Source: a virus. Taken from it: a DNA stretch of 64,000 nt. The translations under genes and the position numbers were made by a program. The notes under the pieces were generated by a model. The model was not told the DNA's origin. It did no database searches and was given only the letters and a program-made list of their open reading frames with translations. The DNA lies in the IMG/VR virus record IMGVR_UViG_3300046004_000591, positions 1 through 64,000 of that record; one strand, written 5' to 3'. Below, piece by piece: positions 33,426 through 42,762 of this stretch (its first letter is position 1; every line of letters starts with the position of its first letter).

Positions 33426-34334
33426 TTAGTTTGTGTAACGGCTAAGAGCAGCAACATATGCTGAGACATTTGAATCTGAACTTGTTGGAGTAACGATAAA
33501 TTCTTCAGTTAAAACAGGAGTATCTGTTACAGGAGAGATGCCAGTTGGTTTGGTATCTTTCTTGAAGTAGTGTTCAGTGATTGTATGTAATTTTGTGCGG
33601 AATTTGTCATTATCCGTGAAAGATAATTCAGAAGCCAATTCGCGGAATTTGTCTGCTTCAACTAATGTTAATGCAGAAGTGAATTCTTCAATGATAGCAG
33701 AACGTTTGGTAGATTCAATTTCACGTTTGTATTTGATTGTAGAATCAACAGTTTCTTTTAACTGAGCTTTGAGAGTTTCATTTTCTTCAGTTAATTCTTT
33801 GACAACATCTAATTGAGCAGATGGAAGATCGATGTAACTTGATTCAAAAAGACCTTTCATGTTGGTAATGAAACCTTCAACAATTTCAGATTTCAAACCT
33901 GATTCAACAGCAACTTTGTTTGCATCAATCCAAGATTGAGACGCATAATCTAAGTATCCATCAATTTGTTCAGATAATGCTTCATGTTGTTTGTTGAATA
34001 CAGCTTCATTAACTTGTTGGAAATCAATGAATTTGGTTTCGAAAGTTGTTTCTAATTCATCAAATTTAGATTCATAGATTGAACTTAATTCTTCATGTTT
34101 AGTTTCATAAGATGATTCTAATTCAGAATATTTAGATTCATAGATTGATTCTAATTCATCGGTCATAGATTTAGCTTTGTTGACAACAGCAGATTCAAAG
34201 ATCGCCGATGCTTTAGCTTTAAAGTCGTCGGTAAATTCTTCACCTTCGAATAAACTGCTAATTGATTCCATAATAGTTTTTCCCGTTGCTTCGCCGTTTT
34301 GTAACGACTCTAGTAATTTTTGTTCGATGGTCAT
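33426..34334 (-). CDS. 22: Prohead scaffold (core) protein, T4 gp22-like
   Basis: 302 residues starting at ATG 34334 (MTIEQKLLESLQNGEA), since the upstream ATG at 34346 lies in front of the GGAG ribosome site. Long Glu-rich coiled coil with a repeated ESKYSEL/ETKHEEL/ESKFDEL/ETKFIDF heptad run about residues 60-105. The position between gp23 and gp21 and the composition are those of the T4 core protein, which is degraded after assembly. Confidence 0.85.
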   Translation of the reverse strand: MTIEQKLLESLQNGEATGKTIMESISSLFEGEEFTDDFKAKASAIFESAVVNKAKSMTDELESIYESKYSELESSYETKHEELSSIYESKFDELETTFETKFIDFQQVNEAVFNKQHEALSEQIDGYLDYASQSWIDANKVAVESGLKSEIVEGFITNMKGLFESSYIDLPSAQLDVVKELTEENETLKAQLKETVDSTIKYKREIESTKRSAIIEEFTSALTLVEADKFRELASELSFTDNDKFRTKLHTITEHYFKKDTKPTGISPVTDTPVLTEEFIVTPTSSDSNVSAYVAALSRYTN

Positions 34335-34364
34335 TAAATTCTCCATTCTTTATTCATATTCAAT

Positions 34365-34372
34365 TATTTATT
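34365..34372 (-). promoter_or_regulatory. Late promoter variant AATAAATA
   Basis: Minus strand TTAATAAATAATTG, 31 bases before the scaffold gene start. Confidence 0.5.
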
Positions 34373-34381
34373 AAATTATTT

Positions 34382-35035
34382 TCACTTGATAGAATTGAGA
34401 AAATGTTGGAATTGTTCAAGACAAACTTTTTGTAGGTCAGAAGATGAAGTTTTTTTGATAATTCGTTTTGATTCGTCTAATTGTTTTTGAGTGAAAATGC
34501 CATTAACATTAACCCATTCAACGCCTTCCATGATACCATTAACCCAGCAATCAATGCCAGATGGTTCTGATACAATGTCAATTGTACGTAGATAGAAGTC
34601 ATCCTGGACTTCATTGATACCGTCTTTACGTTGAGATAAAGAACCCACACCTCTTGAAGAAACGCCAATTTTAACACCTTCATCTAATAGACATTTGGCG
34701 ATATATCCTTTTGGCATTGATTCTAGGATTTTAGCTTTACCAATTACATTGTTACCATCAAATTTCAATTCAGTGATTAGATGAGAAATGTTTTCAGGCA
34801 TTACGTTTAATGTATCAGGATGTCCCAATTCACCAGTAGAACGATTTTCTTTGATTAATGTTTGGAAGTTTTTTACTTCGCGTTCCATTACATGTTTGGG
34901 ATAATTTCGACCATTTCTGTTTGGAGTTTCCGCTTGTAAAAAACAACCTTCGATAAAGTATTGTTTTTTATCGTTGGTGCCGATTGATTCCGTAATATAC
35001 GTAACGGATTCCGATAATTCTGTGATTAGTTTCAT
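34382..35035 (-). CDS. 21: Prohead core protease, T4 gp21-like
   Basis: 217 residues. The His in GELGHPDTLNVMPENISH and the Ser in KIGVSSRGVGSL are the catalytic pair seen in the T4 gp21 family of herpes-like serine proteases; NRNGRNYP is also conserved. It cleaves scaffold and capsid precursors at L/I-x-E sites. Confidence 0.9.
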   Translation of the reverse strand: MKLITELSESVTYITESIGTNDKKQYFIEGCFLQAETPNRNGRNYPKHVMEREVKNFQTLIKENRSTGELGHPDTLNVMPENISHLITELKFDGNNVIGKAKILESMPKGYIAKCLLDEGVKIGVSSRGVGSLSQRKDGINEVQDDFYLRTIDIVSEPSGIDCWVNGIMEGVEWVNVNGIFTQKQLDESKRIIKKTSSSDLQKVCLEQFQHFLNSIK

Positions 35036-35460
35036 TATGAACCCACTGCGGTTTTGTTATCATAAGCACCATATGTAGATGTTTCTATTTTTGAAACATA
35101 ACCTTCTTGTTTCCGTAATCTAAGGAATAATTCCCCGTTACCACCAAGAATTGTTATAGTTACATTTTGGTCATTTTGAACTGGGTCTGGTGGACAAGTT
35201 GCTCCAGTCATTTCTATAACAGAAATGGTACTAGAACTAAATGTGGCAATTTGAGTTCCATTTCTCGTTATGTAGAATGTTGTGGTATTATCACCAGTGT
35301 ATTGATACCCAGCGATATTTGCTCTTGGGGTACCAACAATGTCTTCATCCGCAGTTTTTAATTCCGATAATAGAACAGTTCCAGAATCTCCATCAGTACC
35401 CCAAACTTTAACCCAACATTCCTTAGACGAAATCTTGATTATTTGTTTTTGGAATGCCAT
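35035..35460 (-). CDS. Conserved structural protein of the head module
   Basis: 141 residues, beta-rich. KECWVKVWGTDGDSGTVLL, NITNDQNVTITILGGNGELF-like strands and a C-terminal SKIETSTYGAYDNKT. Similar small proteins sit between protease and core genes in other T4-like phages. Possibly a capsid-associated protein; function unproven. Its stop overlaps the start of gp21 by one base. Confidence 0.55.
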   Translation of the reverse strand: MAFQKQIIKISSKECWVKVWGTDGDSGTVLLSELKTADEDIVGTPRANIAGYQYTGDNTTTFYITRNGTQIATFSSSTISVIEMTGATCPPDPVQNDQNVTITILGGNGELFLRLRKQEGYVSKIETSTYGAYDNKTAVGS

Positions 35461-35462
35461 TT

Positions 35463-35615
35463 TTATTCTTCTGTTTTATTGAATAATGTTTTGGCGATTT
35501 CTTTCTTTTTTTCATTCATGCGTTGACCAACTTTGTCTAACATAATTTTATCAAAAGATTCTTGAATTTGTAAAACGTCGCCATTTTCTAATGCAGTTAA
35601 TAATTCGTTTTCCAT
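35463..35615 (-). CDS. 67: Prohead core protein, T4 gp67-like
   Basis: 50 residues from ATG 35615 (MENELLTALENGDVLQIQES) behind CGGAGA; a longer in-frame extension overlaps the portal gene and is not supported. Pattern L-ALENGD..., a basic-acidic helix and RMNEKKKEIAKTLFN parallel T4 gp67 (AIKSND..., LIKEEKIAIARN), but the acidic tail of T4 gp67 is absent. Likely an internal scaffold component. Confidence 0.6.
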   Translation of the reverse strand: MENELLTALENGDVLQIQESFDKIMLDKVGQRMNEKKKEIAKTLFNKTEE

Positions 35616-35628
35616 GTGTTTCTCCGTG

Positions 35629-38514
35629 TTATTCTTCTTCGGTTGGTTCCATAAGTGGTTTTTCTTCGTCCATCCGTTCTTGAATTTCTTGAATTTCTTC
35701 ATCAGATTGTTTCAATATATTTTTCTTGACCCAATTTGTATCGAAGTATTTACCAACGTATGTATCAACAAGTTGTAATGTAGCTAATCTATTTTGTAGG
35801 ACTTCAGATTCAGATAATTCAGCAAAATGATTATCATCATGAAAGTTGAATCTAATTTGTTTTTCTATCGTAGAGAAATCTTCATAAGATATAATTCCTT
35901 TCAGAACACATTGTAATCTCAATGCTTCCATGAAGATTTTTGAAAATTTAGAACGTAATCTAGTGATGAATTTAGAGAATTTAATTTCATCTCTGGTGAT
36001 TTCACCTGCTCTACCAATAGAAAATGATTGTTCAGGAATCAATCTTGTAATAGGCACATGAAGAGATCTAAACAATTTATTCTGGAAGTAAGTTACATCC
36101 GATATGTCGGACAAATTCGAATTTTTAGTGAAAATTCCACAAGTCAAAGCAAATGTATGATGATTATGATATAATTCGTCTCCGTCGATAGTTAATGTAC
36201 CAACTTCAATTTCTTCATCTAGATATTCAATATCAATAATTCTGTGATTGTGATATTTGAATTTCTGTCTAAAATCCATCCAATGTTTATATCCATAATC
36301 TTTAACACATCTAGAAACATTATTGTTAGTGAATCCTTCCAACACATCATAATTGGGAATATGTTTATGTTGGTTCAATTCAATCAATCTAGACACGCAT
36401 TCTTCATTATTATTTAATGAATTGACTACATCTTCTAATGTAATTTTATACGTTGATTTATTTGCGATTAAATCCACTATTTTCTTGAAAATAAAATTAT
36501 CAATTTCTAGTTTTTGATTTTCTTTGTGTTTTTTTCTTAATTCGTCACCTCTCAACAACCATCGTTCTGTACTAATTATTTTGGTAATATTTGCGGATTT
36601 TAATCTACGTTCATCATCCCAAGATTTACGATTTTGTTCGCAAAAAAATTCATAAAAAATTGGATCTGTTTGTAACTTGTGTTGAGTCGATAACATACCC
36701 AAATATGCATTTGTTCTAGATACATTAGCTCTATGTTCCCTCAAATCTTCAGAAATATTTTCCCAATATTCAGTATTACCTTTTTTTAAAGATTCAATAA
36801 ATTCTTGTTTTTCCGTTTCATTCAATGAAGCATGCCATTCCATGGTTCTTAATCCAATTTCATCAGAACGTTTTTTATATGCATCTGGATCTTCAATTTT
36901 CATTATACGAAGTTTTTCCGCCGCAGCTCTAGTTCCGAGCATGTATGCTTCTTCACTAAACGATAAATCTGAATGAAGTTTAGCATGGTCATCCCAAGAC
37001 ATAAAACATAAATTGTTTGGATTATTATTGAATCTATTACAATCAATATGATGTCTTACATTTTTAGTTCTATCTTTGTATTCTTCATCATATACATAAT
37101 CGAAAATCTTCTTATCTTTCAATTCATCACAAACCATTCTATGAGTGAATACCCATTCTTTTTTATGATTATCGAAAAATTGTTCATATCCTCGTTTTTT
37201 TGCTTTTGATATTTGTTCGTGTTTCCGATATAATGGTATCATCGATTCATCAATCATTAAATCTTTCGCTTCAACAAATCCTTTACCATAAATTGGAAAT
37301 TTATGGTCTGGTGTACAAATTAAAGATTCACCATTATCTAATGTTATTTTCATAACTTTAGCAGATTTCTGCGTCGTTCCAGCCCAAGTAATCAATCCAG
37401 GTTTTATTTGACCAGTAAATTCATCGCAAGAATAAACCCAAAGTTCTTTACCAGTTTTCATTTCTTGTTCAATTTCAGAAATTGTAATTTCTCTACCATC
37501 TAATAATGAAACTTTAGTGTCCATTGATAGACATCCGCCTGGTAACGTAGTGATTTCAGTTGTTTTTGAATTATCTCTACGAGGTAACCAATAGTCTTCC
37601 ATCATTGATTGGTTCTGTTTATTATCATTAATTTCACCAGTTGTGCTGTTGAAAACTAATTTATTTCTAAACCGAGCCATTGTATCTTGGATATATTGGT
37701 CTGCCTTAGCTTTATTTAAATTACCTACATCGATGTAAAATACTCTACGTTCAGGTGCTCTAGATACTCTATAGATTACCAGCGATTCTTCTGTATATTT
37801 TAATGAATTGATAATTTTGATGGAATTATGTAAATGGCTTCTAATCATTCCTGTGTTATAATCAACGATACCAGACGTAGCGCAGAAAACAGATTCTAAA
37901 GATAGTTTAACACCAGATTTGGCTGCAGCATTGATACCAGAATCATTAAACAAGTAATACGTTTCACCCGACTTTTTAATATCGTTACCATGGGAATCCT
38001 TTTCAACAACCATTTCCTTGATTTTTCTAATCTTCCTTGGATCCACATATCTTAATTCCTGGATACCTTTTTTTGGAGATTCAGTGTCAACTACGGCATG
38101 GAAATAAACCTTACCGTCAATATACCATTGTCTGAATGTATCGTATCCTTTATCTTGAAAATCAAATAGATCCAAGATAATGCTGAATTCCTTTGCCATA
38201 GCTTTCTTTACATTTTCAGATAAAGATTCGATATGATTAAGATTTAATGTAACAGGAGCATCATCAGACGAAACGGAAATTGCTTCATTAACGATTTCCT
38301 CTACGGCATTAGAACAATCAGGATATTCTGCGGCTTGTCTATATCTTCTAATTAATTCATTTTCATCTTTTACAGCTCCATCTAAATCTAATGATAATCC
38401 GTAAAATGAAGAAGTTGATACAATAGAACCATCATCATTAGAAGGTGGAATAAATGAATCCACCCTCTTCATTTTATCGGATTTCTTTTTAATAGAAATT
38501 CCGAAAATATCCAT
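35629..38514 (-). CDS. 20: Portal protein (gp20-like) with large HNH intein
   Basis: 961 residues; 490 without the intein, against 524 in T4. Portal hallmarks: ENELIRRYRQAAEYPDCSNAV, the AVVDTESPKKGIQELRYVDP region (T4-like IxxxxYIDPR), and the junction TTLPGG/SNLSDISDVTYFQNKLF, T4 TTLPGGQNLGEMADVEYF. It forms the dodecameric vertex through which DNA enters and on which the head assembles. Confidence 0.93.
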   Translation of the reverse strand: MDIFGISIKKKSDKMKRVDSFIPPSNDDGSIVSTSSFYGLSLDLDGAVKDENELIRRYRQAAEYPDCSNAVEEIVNEAISVSSDDAPVTLNLNHIESLSENVKKAMAKEFSIILDLFDFQDKGYDTFRQWYIDGKVYFHAVVDTESPKKGIQELRYVDPRKIRKIKEMVVEKDSHGNDIKKSGETYYLFNDSGINAAAKSGVKLSLESVFCATSGIVDYNTGMIRSHLHNSIKIINSLKYTEESLVIYRVSRAPERRVFYIDVGNLNKAKADQYIQDTMARFRNKLVFNSTTGEINDNKQNQSMMEDYWLPRRDNSKTTEITTLPGGCLSMDTKVSLLDGREITISEIEQEMKTGKELWVYSCDEFTGQIKPGLITWAGTTQKSAKVMKITLDNGESLICTPDHKFPIYGKGFVEAKDLMIDESMIPLYRKHEQISKAKKRGYEQFFDNHKKEWVFTHRMVCDELKDKKIFDYVYDEEYKDRTKNVRHHIDCNRFNNNPNNLCFMSWDDHAKLHSDLSFSEEAYMLGTRAAAEKLRIMKIEDPDAYKKRSDEIGLRTMEWHASLNETEKQEFIESLKKGNTEYWENISEDLREHRANVSRTNAYLGMLSTQHKLQTDPIFYEFFCEQNRKSWDDERRLKSANITKIISTERWLLRGDELRKKHKENQKLEIDNFIFKKIVDLIANKSTYKITLEDVVNSLNNNEECVSRLIELNQHKHIPNYDVLEGFTNNNVSRCVKDYGYKHWMDFRQKFKYHNHRIIDIEYLDEEIEVGTLTIDGDELYHNHHTFALTCGIFTKNSNLSDISDVTYFQNKLFRSLHVPITRLIPEQSFSIGRAGEITRDEIKFSKFITRLRSKFSKIFMEALRLQCVLKGIISYEDFSTIEKQIRFNFHDDNHFAELSESEVLQNRLATLQLVDTYVGKYFDTNWVKKNILKQSDEEIQEIQERMDEEKPLMEPTEEE
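36121..37533 (-). mobile_element. HNH-containing intein in the portal gene (471 aa)
   Basis: Residues 328-798. Block A CLSMDTKVSLLDG, block B LICTPDHKFPIYG, HNH nuclease HHIDCNRFNNNPNNLCF around residues 505-521, a helical linker region, block F IEVGTLTIDGDELYHNHHTF, end FTKN before Ser+1. The penultimate residue is Lys instead of the usual His. The only intein in the window with its own endonuclease. Confidence 0.92.
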
Positions 38515-38516
38515 AA

Positions 38517-39149
38517 TTAACCTTCAGTAGATGCTGAATTTTCAAATCCTTCAGAAGGAGAATGAATTGTATTGTCTTTCGTTTTAGTTACTTTACTTGA
38601 ATTTTTGTTATCCATGTCAACAAAATAATCGTATGTGAATTCCACATCAAATTCTTCGATAGCATTTTCGTTGTCGTATCCCAAGGCAATTTCGCCAACA
38701 TTAGTCGGAAATGCATTATGGAATGTATATGTTCTTAACAAACCACCGTTACGATCCATTTGGTCTACATGTAACATAGCAGAATAAGCCGAATGCGTTA
38801 ATTCACCACCGATTGAATCGTTTTCAGCAATCGTATAAGACCAATTCTCAAACAATCCGCGTAATTCAAATGCATTATTGTTATAGAATGTTAATGTCCA
38901 TGGAGTGAATGATTTTTCACCAGCGAAATAAACAGTCTTACCTCTATACTTTGCTTCAACTGGAGCAATTGTATAAGATGGGATTGAAGACGCTTTACAT
39001 AAAAGTAAATTACCAGTGGTATCAAATCCAGTTGGTACAATAGTTGAATCCGCAGCAGCAGTGTTTGCTGTAATACCAACACGATATTGGTTTGCTCTGG
39101 CACCACCGCGTTTTAATTGCGATTTGAAATTTTCAATAGTGTTAGCCAT
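38517..39149 (-). CDS. 19: Tail tube protein, T4 gp19-like
   Basis: 210 residues. The N-terminus IENFKSQLKRGGARANQYRVGI matches the T4-like tube pattern (DRFKSAL...GARPNLF), with KYRGKTVYFAGEKSFTPW and LTFYNNNAFELRGLFENW. Polymerises inside the sheath and guides DNA exit. Two bases from the portal start. Confidence 0.9.
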   Translation of the reverse strand: MANTIENFKSQLKRGGARANQYRVGITANTAAADSTIVPTGFDTTGNLLLCKASSIPSYTIAPVEAKYRGKTVYFAGEKSFTPWTLTFYNNNAFELRGLFENWSYTIAENDSIGGELTHSAYSAMLHVDQMDRNGGLLRTYTFHNAFPTNVGEIALGYDNENAIEEFDVEFTYDYFVDMDNKNSSKVTKTKDNTIHSPSEGFENSASTEG

Positions 39150-39173
39150 TATTGTTCCTTATTTGTTTTATTT

Positions 39174-39181
39174 TATTTATT
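39174..39181 (-). promoter_or_regulatory. Late promoter variant AATAAATA
   Basis: Minus strand TAATAAATA, 25 bases before the tail tube gene start. Confidence 0.55.
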
Positions 39182-39248
39182 ACATAAGATTACAGAGATC
39201 TTGAGAACGTATTATTGTTCCCAAGATTCTCCTTGTCATAATTGTAAA

Positions 39249-41465
39249 TTATGCACCAGTTGTCGAGAATGACGCAGATTGACGAGTGGCAATAAAGTTG
39301 AGGGTGATAAATGAGATGCTATATTGTGGTTTAATCATAATATCACTTACGAAGTTATTTGTTTCAACTACACCAGCAGTGTTATTCGTAGAATCACAAA
39401 TCACTTTAAAATCATAAACGCCTCGACGACCTTTGATGTCTTTCAAGAAAGGTTCTACCGCATTACGGAATTGAGTTCTTGTAAATTCATCATTCATTTC
39501 AAACAATGTATATTGAGCTGTTTTTTCAATAGATTCTTCTAAGAAGATGAATAACATTCTTGTACCGATTCTATCAAATGTTGAAGGTTTATCTAATAAT
39601 GTTTTATCACCATATAGAATAGTGCCTTGACCTTTGAAAGAAACAACTGGATTGATACCACTTGGATATAATGCGTCTCTATCGGCTTTGTTTGGATTAA
39701 CAGCTAATTTCACAACATTTTTGATTTGACCTTTAGAGAAACCGGCAGGAGAATCCCAAGGTTCATTTACTCTAGCAGCTAAACCAGCAATATCACCATT
39801 CAATGGAACCCAGATGAATTTATCATTGAAACGATCGTATTGGTATTTGTATCCTGAATCTAATACACCCCATGAACTTGATGGTAATGTATCTCTAAAT
39901 TCAATGATTTTAGTTACAGCAGAAGAAGTATTACCAATAATGATTTCATCTGTGATGGCATCAATTGGGGAGATAAATGCAACACAGTTTCTTCTGAATT
40001 CAGCGACACTTTGGATAGCATATTTTGCTACAACAGAAGTCGCTTTACCCGTAATTAAGAATTTGAATTTGAATTGTTCTTTGTTTTTCAATAAAGCATA
40101 TGCATCTAAGATGTTTGCTTCAAGAACTTCAAAATCATCTTTACCACCAACAAATTGAATGTTGAGCGGACGAACTAATGTTTTGAACGAAGAATCAGCG
40201 GGCATATCTTCTAATCTAGAACCCCAGATATATCCAGTAGAACCTAAAGAAGTTGGGTGGTCTGTCCAACGGATATAATCAGAACTTGCGTTGATTACAG
40301 ATTTGTAATAAGCAGAAGTGCCGTCTTCTTTTCTTGCGTCAGCTGCTTTAGAAAGATAAGAGTATTTTTCTAAGATAGAACCTGGAACACCTGTGATTGT
40401 ACCTTCTTTATCGATAACCAAGATATGAATTTCATCAAGAGCGTTGGTAACGTTTCTTGATTTAGCATAAAGAGTTGTAGAAGGTTTTTTGAATAGAGCA
40501 GAATATTCTTCAGCAATCGATACTCTTGCATTTGTCATAGCGGAAACTGGAGTTTGTGTTTCCAAGGTCAAAGTCAATGATGTATCAGATTCAACAGAAG
40601 ATACAGTGCCAATTACAGAACCAGCAGATGATTTAACAATAGATCCTGGAACTAATTCTTTTGTGAATAAAGTATCAGAACCAGTGACAACTTTAGAACT
40701 TACAATTGAAGTAATCGAACCAGTTAATGTACTGTAATCGAATGTATTGTTATCTAAAACGATAACACCGATAGAGTTACCAATTGTTCCAGGATATTTG
40801 GCAATGAATTCGCCGATGTTTGCTTCACCATTGATGTAACTTGTTTCGTAAGCGTCATCGTTGTTGACTTTAATTGAAGATCCAGGTAAGATGGTAACGA
40901 AACCAGCAGTTGGACCATTAACAGGAGTCGTTACGCCGGCGGTAACTAAAGTAGCACCACTGAAATAACTACCAATAACAGATTTTGCTGTGTCAACTGA
41001 TGTTAAGATTAATTTACCTTTGAATTCTTTGGCTTGTACCAATAAATTCAAAACAACATCTGCATTAATTTCGGTGACGATTTCAGCAATGGTTGTTTGT
41101 GTTGTAACGGTAAATGTTTTTTCAGTTCCACCTGTTACAGTGAATTTAATTGAATCATTCGTTGTAATTAAAGGACGAGCAACTGCGTTTCTGTTACCAA
41201 GAGTATCTAATCGAACATTTAATAAATTATCAGAATATGATAAGAAATTCGATGCCGTATGGAAATCTCGTGTTACGTTATCTACGTTGTTTGGTTTGAA
41301 GAATTGTTCCAACAATGCTTTTTCTGAATTGATGGTAGTTGGTTCCATAACAGGACCCCATCTATAGACGCCAGCAAAAGCGGCAGCTGGAGATTTCACG
41401 GCTACTGTTACGATAGCATTATCGATTTCGTTAGACACGATTCCAGGTGAAATTTGGTATGACAT
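39249..41465 (-). CDS. 18: Tail sheath protein, T4 gp18-like
   Basis: 738 residues versus 659 in T4. N-terminal SPGIVSNEIDN and AGVYRWGPVMEP; C-terminal DEFTRTQFRNAVEPFLKDIKGRRGVYDFKVICD and the ISFITLNFIATR terminal strand are the core of contractile sheaths. The middle (about 90-320) is a variable beta-rich insertion exposed on the surface. Contracts on infection. Confidence 0.95.
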   Translation of the reverse strand: MSYQISPGIVSNEIDNAIVTVAVKSPAAAFAGVYRWGPVMEPTTINSEKALLEQFFKPNNVDNVTRDFHTASNFLSYSDNLLNVRLDTLGNRNAVARPLITTNDSIKFTVTGGTEKTFTVTTQTTIAEIVTEINADVVLNLLVQAKEFKGKLILTSVDTAKSVIGSYFSGATLVTAGVTTPVNGPTAGFVTILPGSSIKVNNDDAYETSYINGEANIGEFIAKYPGTIGNSIGVIVLDNNTFDYSTLTGSITSIVSSKVVTGSDTLFTKELVPGSIVKSSAGSVIGTVSSVESDTSLTLTLETQTPVSAMTNARVSIAEEYSALFKKPSTTLYAKSRNVTNALDEIHILVIDKEGTITGVPGSILEKYSYLSKAADARKEDGTSAYYKSVINASSDYIRWTDHPTSLGSTGYIWGSRLEDMPADSSFKTLVRPLNIQFVGGKDDFEVLEANILDAYALLKNKEQFKFKFLITGKATSVVAKYAIQSVAEFRRNCVAFISPIDAITDEIIIGNTSSAVTKIIEFRDTLPSSSWGVLDSGYKYQYDRFNDKFIWVPLNGDIAGLAARVNEPWDSPAGFSKGQIKNVVKLAVNPNKADRDALYPSGINPVVSFKGQGTILYGDKTLLDKPSTFDRIGTRMLFIFLEESIEKTAQYTLFEMNDEFTRTQFRNAVEPFLKDIKGRRGVYDFKVICDSTNNTAGVVETNNFVSDIMIKPQYSISFITLNFIATRQSASFSTTGA

Positions 41466-41510
41466 ATAGGAATTCCTTATTGTGTATGAGATATATTTGT
41501 TCTTTATTAT

Positions 41511-41518
41511 TATTTATT
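41511..41518 (-). promoter_or_regulatory. Late promoter variant AATAAATA
   Basis: Minus strand TTAATAAATAATAATA, 46 bases before the sheath gene start. Confidence 0.55.
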
Positions 41519-41789
41519 AAATCAAAGTGTTCATGTAGTCTATGATTTAATGTATACAATAAGATTATTTATGATGTAAATTTGAATGTTAATCCAAGTT
41601 AAAATGATTTTAATGATATACATCAATCAACTCTACAGGATATTCTGAATCCATCTTATATTGGCAAATTTCCATGTAGGATTAAATGTTAACATCGAAT
41701 CAACTATAATCATGTATCGAAAGAGTCTTAAAGATGACATTCGATAATCTTAAACATCGAGTTTGATTATTACAGGGTAAAGATAATCC

Positions 41790-41818
41790 TTTCGAAATCG
41801 ATAAAACTCGGATATACT
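41790..41818 (+). promoter_or_regulatory. Cassette promoter 1
   Basis: TTTCGA, 17 bases, TATACT, then AGACTATG. Predicted start at or near the A of ATG at 41824. Confidence 0.7.
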
Positions 41819-41823
41819 AGACT

Positions 41824-41998
41824 ATGTCGACGTTTCAGTTAATGTATCTATTGTTTTTAGGTTTTCTTTTATTGTCTTCTATATTACTACAAGGTTCTTT
41901 ATATGCATTAATATATCAATATTCTATACAATTAAAGAACATAAAATCTCTGAGTCTCAGATCCCGATAAGAATGAACAATTCTGTCGGGATTTTTAT
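41824..41998 (+). ncRNA. Predicted small RNA 1 of the cassette array
   Basis: About 175 nt from the promoter at 41790 to a strong terminator (ATCCCGA...TCGGGAT, TTTTTATT). Contains the shared 5' end GTCGACGTTTCAGTTA, a middle TATATTACTACAAG, and a small hairpin TCTG-AGTCT-CAGA at 41949-41961 directly before the terminator stem. A leaderless 49-codon frame (MSTFQLMYLLFLG...) overlaps, but equivalent frames are truncated in other copies. Confidence 0.6.
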
Positions 41999-42249
41999 TA
42001 GATAAAATTTACAGATTTTGTAATTGTATATTACTTCTATATCATCCATTATTTGCTCGTTAATCCATCTTAATGGAATCTTTTCATGTTATAACAATCA
42101 ACTCTATGTCAACAATATAACCCATCTTAAAATCCAAATATGGATGTCTATAATAATTGTTAACATCGAATGAGTAATAATCATGTATCGAAAGAGTCTT
42201 AAAGATGAAAAGGATATCGAGTATGTATATTACAGGGTAAAGTTAATCC

Positions 42250-42278
42250 TTTCGAAATCGATAAAAAGACAGTATACT
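42250..42278 (+). promoter_or_regulatory. Cassette promoter 2
   Basis: TTTCGA, 17 bases, TATACT, then AGACTATGTCGATG. Confidence 0.7.
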
Positions 42279-42283
42279 AGACT

Positions 42284-42468
42284 ATGTCGATGTTTCAGGT
42301 AGAGTTATTAATGGTTTTTAGTATTTTTCTATATTACTTCAAGACTCTTTATAGACTTTATTATATTACTACAAGAGTATTAATATGTCTTTATCGAGTA
42401 ATTATTCAACATTAAAATCTCTGCGCGTCAGATCCCGATTGAATCAAAAGTTCTTTCGGGATTTTTAT
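42284..42468 (+). ncRNA. Predicted small RNA 2 of the cassette array
   Basis: About 185 nt. It has the TATATTACTTCAAGACTCTTTA motif twice in related form, hairpin TCTG-CGCGT-CAGA, and terminator ATCCCGA...TCGGGAT followed by TTTTTATT. The 5' end differs from copy 1 at one base of GTCGACG (GTCGATG). Confidence 0.6.
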
Positions 42469-42728
42469 TAGATAAAATTTACAATATATTGGTTCTATGT
42501 TGAATTGTTAATGTCCATTATTTGCTCGTTAATCCATCCTAGTGGAATATTCCTGTATTATGTCAATCAACTTACAGGATACATTTAACTCGTCTTATAT
42601 TGGCAAATTTCCATGTAGGATTTAATGATAACATCGAATCAACTATAATCATGTATTGAAAGACATACAAGAACATCGAAGGATAATCTAAGGCATCGAG
42701 TATGTAAATATCAACATAAAAATACTTC

Positions 42729-42757
42729 TTGACTTTTCGAGGAAATATCGTTATAGT
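42729..42757 (+). promoter_or_regulatory. Cassette promoter 3 (best sigma70 match)
   Basis: TTGACT, 17 bases, TATAGT. This copy and inverted copy M2 carry a near-consensus -35 in place of TTTCGA, which shows that the element really is a promoter and fixes its direction. Confidence 0.8.
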
Positions 42758-42762
42758 AGACT

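Noticed and set aside
41824-41970. Annotating the 49-codon MSTFQ... frame of cassette 1 as a protein-coding gene
   Set aside because: The equivalent frame is cut to 12 or fewer codons in copies 4, 5, M1 and M2, and no ribosome site is present. Kept only as a leaderless-start observation.
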